Positions 1-7,180 of a stretch of DNA of 10,647 nucleotides are shown in pieces. The first letter of the stretch is position 1. Each line of letters starts with the position of its first letter. The notes under the pieces were generated by a model. That model searched no databases, was not told the DNA's origin, and worked only from the letters and a program-made list of their open reading frames with translations. The translations under genes were made by a program, and so were the position numbers. Source of the stretch: an uncultured Prevotella sp. (GTDB lineage Bacteria > Bacteroidota > Bacteroidia > Bacteroidales > Bacteroidaceae); contig CAMTJK010000112.1 in the NCBI GenBank assembly GCA_947072805.1, positions 1 to 10,647 of the forward strand, written 5' to 3'.

Positions 1-45
1 TAACACACGTTAAAGTAAAGATTTTTCTAAAATGTTAATGAAACT
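1..45 (+). repeat. 45-bp inverted repeat, left copy, with TTAAC-N4-GTTAA dyad
   Basis: These 45 bases recur at the far right end of the window (10598-10642) in reverse orientation with one mismatch, at base 32 (A here, C in the other copy). The unit opens with TAACACACGTTAAAG. With the T that precedes it in the right copy this is a TTAAC-N4-GTTAA dyad, but in this copy the leading base is outside the window. A second GTTAA lies at 34-38. After base 45 the two copies diverge quickly. The copy ends 252 bp before the kdsA start. It could be an operator or promoter element of kdsA, an element of a leftward gene outside the window, or one member of a dispersed repeat family. Confidence 0.85.
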
Positions 46-234
46 ATAATGATAGCATTTTACTACAAACCGTGCATCAGAAACTTAACACAAACAGATA
101 TAAAACCATTTTTACACCAATGGGATGAAAACTATAATATTTTTAGAGGACATCGTTCATTATACCGGCGCAAGATAATAAACTGATAATTATTATGGTT
201 GCTATCGGGCATTTAGCTTATTTTTTCCTTATTT

Positions 235-267
235 ATTGGATGATTAGATGAAAAATAACTACCTTTG
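235..267 (+). promoter_or_regulatory. Bacteroidetes-type promoter of the kdsA operon
   Basis: TACCTTTG at 260-267 fits the Bacteroidetes -7 consensus TAnnTTTG. ATTG at 235-238 is a reasonable -33 element with a 21-base spacer, within the usual 19-21 range. Transcription would start near 273-275, leaving an AT-rich leader of about 25 bases before the ATG at 298. This placement excludes the in-frame TTG at 265 as the start of kdsA, because it sits inside the -7 box. Between the left repeat and this promoter (46-234) I see no convincing gene. Confidence 0.65.
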
Positions 268-297
268 CAAGGTTATAACACATATATATTATATAAT

Positions 298-1050
298 ATG
301 AAGAATACATTCATAGCCGGACCATGCGTCATTGAATCGGCGGAATTACTCGATATCATAGCTCAAAAGATAGTGGAAATAAACAGGAAACTGGGCACCG
401 ACATAATATTCAAGGCCTCGTTCGACAAAGCCAATCGCACATCGATATCGTCATTCCGAGGACCCGGAATGGAAAAAGGACTGCAGATGCTGGACGACGT
501 GAAAAAAAAATACGGTCTGAAAATACTTACCGACATACACGAAAGCTGGCAGGCAAAAGAAACGGCTACAGTGGCTGACGTACTGCAGATACCGGCTTTC
601 TTGTGCCGACAGACTGACCTTCTTGTGGCAGCGGCTGCAACAGGACGGACGGTGAACATAAAAAAAGCACAGTTTCTGAGCGGACAGGACATGAGATACC
701 CTGTGGAAAAGGCTAAAGATGCCGGAGCAAAAGAGATATGGCTCACGGAAAGAGGAAACATGTACGGATACAACAACCTCGTTGTGGACTTCAGAAACAT
801 CTGCGACATGAGGGAAATAACGGAAACGGTAATAATGGACTGCACTCACAGCGTGCAACGACCGGGAGGCGCCAACGGAAAGACAGGTGGCGACAGAAGA
901 TTTGTACCGGCAATGGCTATGGCTGCAAAAGCTTTCGGAGCCAACGGATGGTTCTTTGAAGTACATCCGGACCCCGACAAAGGACTGAGCGACGCCGCCA
1001 ACATGCTGGAGCTGGACAAGCTGGAAAGGATAATAGAAGGGCTGCTGTAA
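298..1050 (+). CDS. kdsA: 3-deoxy-8-phosphooctulonate (Kdo-8-P) synthase, metal-dependent class
   Basis: This enzyme condenses phosphoenolpyruvate with D-arabinose 5-phosphate to Kdo 8-phosphate in the cytoplasm, the committed step of Kdo synthesis for LPS. The 250-residue product carries the family blocks in order: AGPCVIES (7-14), FKASFDKANR, LTDIHE, IPAFLCRQTDL, VNIKKAQFL, ERGNMYGYNNL, DCTHSVQRPGG and the C-terminal HPDP...LSDAAN. From memory of the Aquifex aeolicus enzyme, its metal ligands Cys11, His185, Glu222 and Asp233 match Cys10, His184, Glu221 and Asp232 here, each shifted by exactly one. The Cys, which is Asn in the E. coli type, marks the metal-requiring class. The start is set at ATG 298, where the family N-terminus begins; the in-frame TTG at 265 lies in the promoter. 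The protein is slightly shorter than the 284-residue E. coli enzyme. It is the first gene of the + strand operon, 48 bases before kdsD. Confidence 0.97.
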   Translation: MKNTFIAGPCVIESAELLDIIAQKIVEINRKLGTDIIFKASFDKANRTSISSFRGPGMEKGLQMLDDVKKKYGLKILTDIHESWQAKETATVADVLQIPAFLCRQTDLLVAAAATGRTVNIKKAQFLSGQDMRYPVEKAKDAGAKEIWLTERGNMYGYNNLVVDFRNICDMREITETVIMDCTHSVQRPGGANGKTGGDRRFVPAMAMAAKAFGANGWFFEVHPDPDKGLSDAANMLELDKLERIIEGLL

Positions 1051-1098
1051 GAATCATCAAAAGGGAACAAGAAAACAAGCAACAAAAGAATATCTGCC

Positions 1099-2046
1099 AT
1101 GACAACAAGAGAATACGCAATACAATGTATAAAAGACGAGGCGGAAGCACTGCTCGACCTCATTCCAAAAATGGACGAAAACCTTGACAGGGCTGTGGAA
1201 CTGATATACAGATGTCACGGCAAGGTTATAATAACAGGAGTGGGCAAAAGCGGGCACATAGGAGCAAAGATTGCAGCAACGCTGTCGAGCACAGGAACGC
1301 CGTCGTTCTTCATCAATCCACTTGACGTATTCCACGGAGACCTCGGAGTGATGACACGCGACGATGTTGTACTGGCAATATCAAACTCCGGACAGACAGA
1401 CGAACTGCTGCGATTCATCCCCATGGTGCTGCACGCTGAAATACCGATAATAGGTATGAGCGGCAACCCACAGTCGCTGCTCGCAAAATATTCCACATGC
1501 CACCTTAACGTGAGCGTGAAAAAAGAAGCCTGCCCACTAAACCTCGCACCCACCAGCAGCACAACGGCAATGCTTGCCATGGGAGACGCGCTGGCTGTGG
1601 CACTCATGGAAAAGCGTAACTTCCAACCAAAAGACTTCGCACAGTTCCACCCTGGAGGAGAACTGGGAAAACGACTGCTGACAACAGCACAGGACGTAAT
1701 GAGAACAGAAGACCTGCCCATAATATCACCCGAAATGCACCTCGGAGAGGCTATAATACTGGTAAGCAAAGGAAAACTGGGACTCGGGGTAGCAATGAAA
1801 GACAACAGGGTGTGCGGACTCATTACCGACGGAGACATAAGAAGGGCTATGGAAAAATGGCAGGCAAAATTCTTCGACCGAACAGTGGACGACATCATGA
1901 CAACAAACCCGAAAACGGTATCGCTGCAGACAAAAATATCAGAGATACAAGGCATCATGAACAGATACAAGATACATACCGTGCTCGTGGTGGACCGCGA
2001 AGACCATCTGCTCGGAGTGGTAGACCACTACTCGTGCATGATATAA
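1099..2046 (+). CDS. kdsD: D-arabinose-5-phosphate isomerase (SIS domain plus two CBS domains)
   Basis: It interconverts ribulose 5-phosphate and arabinose 5-phosphate, supplying the substrate of the KdsA encoded just upstream. The 315-residue protein has a SIS sugar-isomerase domain (about 1-190) followed by a CBS pair (about 200-312). GVGKSG at 47-52 is the phosphosugar loop. The residues that correspond to the catalytic set of E. coli KdsD (Lys59, His88, Glu111, Glu152, His193, from memory) are all kept with a constant offset of nine: Lys50, His79, Glu102, Glu143 and His184. KEACPLNLAPTSSTT and FHPGGELGKRLL are family signatures. The segment before His79 reads NPLDVFHGDLG where E. coli has HPGEAAHGDLG, which I take as a lineage variant. 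KpsF/GutQ paralogues share this fold, but the kdsA neighbour favours the Kdo role. The stop overlaps ATG 2046, in frame with the next gene, as TAATG. Confidence 0.95.
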   Translation: MTTREYAIQCIKDEAEALLDLIPKMDENLDRAVELIYRCHGKVIITGVGKSGHIGAKIAATLSSTGTPSFFINPLDVFHGDLGVMTRDDVVLAISNSGQTDELLRFIPMVLHAEIPIIGMSGNPQSLLAKYSTCHLNVSVKKEACPLNLAPTSSTTAMLAMGDALAVALMEKRNFQPKDFAQFHPGGELGKRLLTTAQDVMRTEDLPIISPEMHLGEAIILVSKGKLGLGVAMKDNRVCGLITDGDIRRAMEKWQAKFFDRTVDDIMTTNPKTVSLQTKISEIQGIMNRYKIHTVLVVDREDHLLGVVDHYSCMI

Positions 2047-2063
2047 TGATAACGGGAAAACCA

Positions 2064-5000
2064 ATGAAAAAATCAAGACTAATACTCGCCATTCTTCTGC
2101 TCATTATACCACTGACAGCCGCAGGAGATTATCTGTTCAAGACCCTTGACGCCAGAAACGGACTGAACAGCAGCCAAATAAACTGTATAACGAAAGACTC
2201 GAGAGGATTTATGTGGTTCGGCACCCCTGCCGGACTATACCGTTACGACGGCTACAACTTCAAGAACTTTCAAAGCAACTCGCAGGACGGTTCGTCACTG
2301 CCGGACAGCTACATAATAAGCATAGCCGAATCACTTGACGGCAACCTCTGGATACATACGGCGGCAGGATTGTGCATATACCATCCGCAAACGGAAAGCT
2401 TTGAATGTGACATGAAACAGGCTTTCGGGAAAATGGGTATCAACGGCAAGCCAAACAACGTATTCATAGACAGACACAAGAACCTGTGGGTGTCAATACC
2501 TAAAAAGGGTGTGATGGTATACAATATGCAACAGCAACTGCTCTACGAATTCGGATATACCAACGACGCCCACGGTGTGCCCGAAGGGGAAATATGCCAC
2601 ATCACCGACTGCAGGGACGGAGCAGTAATAGTATACCGCGACGGAAGGATTGTGTGTTGCGATGTAAGCCGGCAACAGCAAACGGTATGGCAAACAGACT
2701 ACGTGGCAAAACTGAAATTGAGAAACACCAACACACTGAAAGCATTCGCCGACCAAATGGACAACATATGGCTGTACGGACAGGGAACGCTGATGGTGTA
2801 CAATAAAAAAGCAAACACGTGGGATACTACTTTCGGTGATAACCTCGGACTGACAGGAGTAGGTGTAGACAGAAACGTAAATGACATGGGAGGCGACCGA
2901 AACGGGAACATATGGGTTGCCACCGACTGGGCCGGACTGTTGAGAATGAACGTGAACACGAGGCAGATAGAAACCGTACAGCCATACGGCATAAACGACA
3001 GGCAACGGCAAAGCAACGAAGCCATAGAAATACAAAGCGTCTACGTGGACGATACCGACCTGCTGTGGGTAGGAACAGAGAAATCCGGAGTGGCTTTCAG
3101 CGGCAACAACATATACAAGTTTGAATCGGCTCTCTATGGTGACGTCACCGCCATAACTCAAGACAACAACGGCAAGGTGTGGTTCGGAACAAGTGACAAC
3201 GGAATAATAGACTACGACGGTCCGCTCGCCAGCAAAAAGGTGTCGGCAATGGCTGCTACACCGGACGGAAGCCTGTGGGTAGGCTCGAAACGCAACGGAC
3301 TGACACGCATAAAGGATGGCAACGTACAATTCTACTCTGCTGTACGCGACAGCATGAGGACACTGATAAACGACAATATAAACGACCTGTGCACCGACAA
3401 AACCGGAAACCTCTGGATTGCCACCAACGGAGGACTGCAGGTGTTCAACCCGAGAATGAACACATTTTCCACATATACCAAGGAAAATGGAAAACTATCA
3501 ACAAACAGCATCACTACTCTTTTCTACGGCAAAGGCAACAACCTCTACATCGGCACTGGAGAAGGGCTCATAATAATGAACCTATCCACCACTGAAAGGA
3601 CAGTGCTCACAGGAAACAAGACAAACCTCAAACGATTTACCAACAACTACATAACACAGATACACGAAGATTCGAGAGGACTGATATGGATAGGTACAAG
3701 GGAGGGTGTGAACATACTTAACATGGAAACCGACGACCTCAACTATCTCACCGAGAAACAGGGATTATGCAACAACTGTATATGCGGACTGACAGAAGAC
3801 AGATATCACAACATTTGGATAACCACAAGCAACGGAGTAAGCCGTGTGGTAGTGCAAAGAATACACGAAAGCGGAACTTTCAACTACGGTCTGTACAACT
3901 ATAACACCTCTGACGGACTGCAAAGCAACGAGTTCAACCAAGGAGCCATCCTCACAAGAAACGACGGCAACGTGATAATGGGAGGACTATATGGAATAAA
4001 CTGGATATTACACCATAACAACGAAGACAGAGAATCGCTGCCAAGGGTAATGCTGACCCAACTCTGCTTTGGCACAGAAGAGGTGCTCATAGGACACGAG
4101 TATGACGGAAGGGTTCCACTTCCGCAAGCGCTTAATGAAAGCAGCAGAATAGAACTTGATAACAACCAGAACACCTTCACCATAAAATTTGCTGCCGGCA
4201 ACTACAACCAAAGCGAAAGACTGCAATTCATGTATTGGCTTGAAGGACGGGATGACAACTGGCAAAACGGTGACGCACTGACACACAGCGTGACATTCAA
4301 TAACCTTGCCAGCGGCACATACACCCTTCACGTAAAGGCTATAAGCGCCGACGGCGCCATAAGCAATCAGGAAAGAACTCTTGAAATAACCATACTGCGA
4401 CCATGGTGGCTGTCATGGTGGATGGTATTTATATATGTAGCAATAGCTGCTATAATAATATATGTATGGCTGTTCGGAATAAGGAAAGTATCATACCTGT
4501 GGTCAAAGAAGAAAGCCGTAATACAGGAACTGATGGTGCAAAGGGAAGAGATAAAGGCTACCAGCGATGACCTAAGGCAACCCATGGCACGCATGACATC
4601 CATCATCGGCAACCTTTCTGAAAAGATAACCTCGGTGGAAGGCAAGGAACAAATAAACTCACTGCACTTCCAAATGCTGCAAATAATAACAAGGATATCT
4701 GAAATGCAGATGACACTCGAAAATCCGGAGACAAAAGCGGGAACATCTGCTACCAACCGACTGCAGCTTAACGACAACGGCATGGTAAGCCTCGAAGCGC
4801 CTGACGGAGACGGAATAACGGCAGAAGTCAGAATGAGACGCACCGACCTCGTGACGAAAAACTACGTGGTAGCTATCATTGACGACAATGATGACTTCCT
4901 GAAATTCATAATGGCACACCTCAAAGACATATACGACATACACGCCTACAACAATGTAAGCACAGCAATAAAGGATGCCGATGTACTGAACGCCGACATA

Positions 5001-5846
5001 ATAGTATGCAAACAGGATATGCCGGAAATATCCGGAAGCGAACTTTGCAACCGTCTGAAGATGAACGAGACCATGCAGAAGACGAAGTTCGTTCTCATGA
5101 CAGACGGAGTACTCAGCGAGGCAGACATGCAGGAACAGAACATCACACTCTCTGCCGACGACTATCTCGCAAAGCCTTTCAATATGCAGGACGCCATAAT
5201 AAGATTCAACAGGCTGCTCGGACTGGCACCCGACGAGGCCTTCAGCGACATTATAGAGGGCAAGGAAACACGTATGCTGGAAGGTTTCAACTCAAGCATG
5301 ACAACCGCCACCGTTACAGAAGATTATGAGACTAATGACATAGATGGCGAAAACGCGATAACAGATAACGGCGACAGCTGCGATATCTCCACAACAGCAC
5401 AAGAAGATACTAACGGCAACGCAGACGAAGATAACAAGGAAGAGCATACAAACAACTATCTCGACCTTTACATGAACGGCGAAACCATAGGCGACTATTC
5501 CATGAACAGCACGATGGATCAGCAACTCATGAGGAACATTGAACAGTATGTCTTACAGAACATGAGCCGCGGACAGATAAACATCGAAGAAATGGCTGCC
5601 GTAATGGGCATGGGACGCGTACCGTTCTTCAGAAAGGTGAGGAGTGTGACATCCAAGACTCCTGCCGAACTGATAAGAGAGATAAGGCTCAAGCACTCAT
5701 GCACACTCCTGGAGCGAACTGCCATCAATATGAGCGAGCTCGCCATCAATCTCGGATTTATGACAGCAGAGAACTTTATCGCAATATTCAAGGAGAAATA
5801 CGGCATTTCACCTCTGGAATATAGAATGAAACACCGCAAAATATAA
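2064..5846 (+). CDS. Phosphorelay-less HTCS-like transmembrane regulator (propeller, Y_Y_Y, pseudo-receiver, AraC HTH)
   Basis: This is probably a membrane-spanning transcription regulator of 1260 residues. Seen in order: a signal peptide (1-20, MKKSRLILAILLL...); about a dozen two-component-propeller repeats of the form GN(L/I)W(I/V)(G/A)T (about 22-690); a Y_Y_Y domain (about 700-778); a membrane helix (about 782-804); a short helical HisKA-like stretch (about 810-880); a receiver-like domain (933-1050); an acidic Asn/Asp/Thr-rich linker (about 1055-1150); and an AraC-type HTH (about 1155-1258). The layout matches Bacteroidetes HTCS proteins, but the His-box position is Asp835 (SDDLRQPM), no HATPase N or G box exists in the roughly 125 residues between helix and receiver, and the receiver phosphoacceptor is Lys983 (VCKQDMP). 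Receiver residues Asp940, Asp941, Thr1013 and Lys1037 remain. ATG 2064 is chosen for its signal peptide; ATG 2046 would add six residues, and the in-frame ATG at 1812 would bury 84 codons mostly in kdsD. The target genes and the ligand are unknown. Confidence 0.9.
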   Translation: MKKSRLILAILLLIIPLTAAGDYLFKTLDARNGLNSSQINCITKDSRGFMWFGTPAGLYRYDGYNFKNFQSNSQDGSSLPDSYIISIAESLDGNLWIHTAAGLCIYHPQTESFECDMKQAFGKMGINGKPNNVFIDRHKNLWVSIPKKGVMVYNMQQQLLYEFGYTNDAHGVPEGEICHITDCRDGAVIVYRDGRIVCCDVSRQQQTVWQTDYVAKLKLRNTNTLKAFADQMDNIWLYGQGTLMVYNKKANTWDTTFGDNLGLTGVGVDRNVNDMGGDRNGNIWVATDWAGLLRMNVNTRQIETVQPYGINDRQRQSNEAIEIQSVYVDDTDLLWVGTEKSGVAFSGNNIYKFESALYGDVTAITQDNNGKVWFGTSDNGIIDYDGPLASKKVSAMAATPDGSLWVGSKRNGLTRIKDGNVQFYSAVRDSMRTLINDNINDLCTDKTGNLWIATNGGLQVFNPRMNTFSTYTKENGKLSTNSITTLFYGKGNNLYIGTGEGLIIMNLSTTERTVLTGNKTNLKRFTNNYITQIHEDSRGLIWIGTREGVNILNMETDDLNYLTEKQGLCNNCICGLTEDRYHNIWITTSNGVSRVVVQRIHESGTFNYGLYNYNTSDGLQSNEFNQGAILTRNDGNVIMGGLYGINWILHHNNEDRESLPRVMLTQLCFGTEEVLIGHEYDGRVPLPQALNESSRIELDNNQNTFTIKFAAGNYNQSERLQFMYWLEGRDDNWQNGDALTHSVTFNNLASGTYTLHVKAISADGAISNQERTLEITILRPWWLSWWMVFIYVAIAAIIIYVWLFGIRKVSYLWSKKKAVIQELMVQREEIKATSDDLRQPMARMTSIIGNLSEKITSVEGKEQINSLHFQMLQIITRISEMQMTLENPETKAGTSATNRLQLNDNGMVSLEAPDGDGITAEVRMRRTDLVTKNYVVAIIDDNDDFLKFIMAHLKDIYDIHAYNNVSTAIKDADVLNADIIVCKQDMPEISGSELCNRLKMNETMQKTKFVLMTDGVLSEADMQEQNITLSADDYLAKPFNMQDAIIRFNRLLGLAPDEAFSDIIEGKETRMLEGFNSSMTTATVTEDYETNDIDGENAITDNGDSCDISTTAQEDTNGNADEDNKEEHTNNYLDLYMNGETIGDYSMNSTMDQQLMRNIEQYVLQNMSRGQINIEEMAAVMGMGRVPFFRKVRSVTSKTPAELIREIRLKHSCTLLERTAINMSELAINLGFMTAENFIAIFKEKYGISPLEYRMKHRKI

Positions 5847-7103
5847 ATGAAACGACTGACATTCATCGCCTGTCTGCTATTGGCTACCAACGTCATGGCG
5901 CAGACAAGCGATTCTATTATTTCACATATACTTGAAGAGAACGGAGTGACGTTCACACACAACAATAAAGTAACACTTCTCACAAACGGTCATGACAAGT
6001 TTGAGGATCTCTTCAAAGCTGTCCGACAAGCAGAGAACAGCATCCACCTCGAATACTTCAATTTCCGAAACGACTCAATAGCGTCAGAACTTTTCAAGCT
6101 CCTAAGAGAGAAAGCCAAGGAGGGAGTGAAAGTAAGGGCTTTATTCGACGGATTCGGGAACGACTCCAACAACCGTCCGTTGCTGAAAAAGCACATACTG
6201 AAACTTCGCGAAGATGGAATAGAGATATACGAGTTCGACCCCATACGCTTTCCGTGGGTCAATCACGTATTCCACAGAGACCACCGCAAGATAGTTGTAA
6301 TAGACGGAAGCATAGCATATACCGGCGGCATGAATGTGGCTGACTATTACATAAACGGTACCGAAGAGGTCGGGGAATGGCGCGACATGCACTGTCGCAT
6401 AGAGGGAGGAGCCGTAAATCAGCTACAGATGATATTCATAAGGATGTGGCAGAAAGTAACCGGCGAAGACCTTTGGGAGCAGAAATACTTCAACGCTTAT
6501 TTTCCAAAGAACTTCGAGGGCCTCGCCTCCGACACTACAGCTACTGCCGGCAGCAAGACAATAGGGATAATCAACCGAGAGCCGCACACCACAAACAAGA
6601 TTATCAGAACCTTTTATGAGAACGCAATCAACTGCGCCCAAGATTCCATTAAGCTTATAAACCCCTACCTCACTCTCAACCGCCGACTGAAGAAATGTCT
6701 GAAAAATGCGGTTAAGAGGGGCGTAAAGGTTGAGATAATGGTATCTGCAAAGAGTGACATTCCATTAACACCCGATTGCGTTTTCTACAACGTACACAAA
6801 CTGATGAAGAAGGGGGTGGATGTATGGCTGTACCAACCGGGATTCCATCATTCCAAGATTATAATGGTTGATGGAAGATTCTGCACCGTAGGCAGCGCCA
6901 ATCTTAATGCGCGCAGCCTTAGTTGGGACTACGAGGAGAACGCTGTAATCATAGACCGCCACACCACCGCCGAACTCGACATGATGTTCGATAATGATAA
7001 GACCAAGAGTTTCTATCTGACGGAACAGTCCTGGGATAATTTCAGAACGCCGTGGCAGAAATTTGTCGGCTGGTTTGCCCACCTGCTCACGCCATTTCTG
7101 TGA
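5847..7103 (+). CDS. Secreted phospholipase D-like / cardiolipin synthase-like protein with two HKD motifs
   Basis: The 418-residue product has both PLD catalytic motifs: His146-x-Lys148-x4-Asp153 (HRKIVVIDGS) and His335-x-Lys337-x4-Asp342 (HSKIIMVDGR), the second followed by GSANLNARS as in cardiolipin synthases. Such enzymes make cardiolipin by phosphatidyl transfer or hydrolyse phosphodiesters; sequence alone does not separate the two. Unlike ClsA, which has two N-terminal membrane helices, this protein begins with what looks like a cleavable signal peptide (MKRLTFIACLLLATNVMAQ, cleavage probably after Ala18), so it is predicted to be periplasmic. The last 20 residues are rich in Trp, Phe and Leu and could touch a membrane. 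Its ATG follows the stop of the regulator gene with no gap, which points to translational coupling. I give no symbol because cls would overstate the function. Confidence 0.88.
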   Translation: MKRLTFIACLLLATNVMAQTSDSIISHILEENGVTFTHNNKVTLLTNGHDKFEDLFKAVRQAENSIHLEYFNFRNDSIASELFKLLREKAKEGVKVRALFDGFGNDSNNRPLLKKHILKLREDGIEIYEFDPIRFPWVNHVFHRDHRKIVVIDGSIAYTGGMNVADYYINGTEEVGEWRDMHCRIEGGAVNQLQMIFIRMWQKVTGEDLWEQKYFNAYFPKNFEGLASDTTATAGSKTIGIINREPHTTNKIIRTFYENAINCAQDSIKLINPYLTLNRRLKKCLKNAVKRGVKVEIMVSAKSDIPLTPDCVFYNVHKLMKKGVDVWLYQPGFHHSKIIMVDGRFCTVGSANLNARSLSWDYEENAVIIDRHTTAELDMMFDNDKTKSFYLTEQSWDNFRTPWQKFVGWFAHLLTPFL

Positions 7104-7141
7104 TATCTACATGATAGCACTTTAATCAGAGGCAGACAGAA

Positions 7142-7180
7142 AGGGTGATATGCAAGGCATGCACGACCTTACAGCACCCT
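7142..7180. terminator. Candidate bidirectional terminator between convergent operons
   Basis: AGGGTG at 7142-7147 pairs exactly with CACCCT at 7175-7180, and AAGG (7154-7157) with CCTT (7167-7170) forms a small inner stem. The hairpin lies between the two converging operons and covers part of the TAG stop of the TPR gene (7179-7181). The downstream tracts are only mildly T-rich: AATGTTTTATG on the + strand, TTCTGTCTG on the - strand. The position supports termination in both directions, but the fold is modest. Confidence 0.4.

Noticed and set aside
85..92. Extra TTAACACA half-site near the left repeat
   Set aside because: It lacks the GTTAA partner and an 8-base match in AT-rich DNA is not significant on its own.
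125..178. 17-codon ORF (MKTIIFLEDIVHYTGAR) upstream of kdsA, a possible leader peptide
   Set aside because: It lies upstream of the predicted kdsA promoter, so it would not be on the kdsA transcript, and such a short frame is expected by chance.
175..196. ATAATAA/TTATTAT hairpin in the kdsA upstream region
   Set aside because: The 7-bp stem is entirely A-T and unstable; it is more likely chance in AT-rich DNA than a terminator or regulatory fold.
201..229. GCTA...TAGC hairpin followed by a T-rich tract, as a possible terminator of a gene upstream
   Set aside because: The stem is only four pairs, and no rightward gene precedes it in the window.
1215..1970. 251-codon open frame on the - strand opposite kdsD
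   Set aside because: The opposite strand encodes a clear KdsD with all catalytic residues; the antisense translation is low-complexity Ser/Pro/Ile-rich and matches nothing.
1812..2063. 84-codon upstream extension of the regulator reading frame overlapping kdsD
   Set aside because: It lies out of frame mostly inside the conserved CBS region of kdsD, and the downstream ATG 2064 begins a clean signal peptide.
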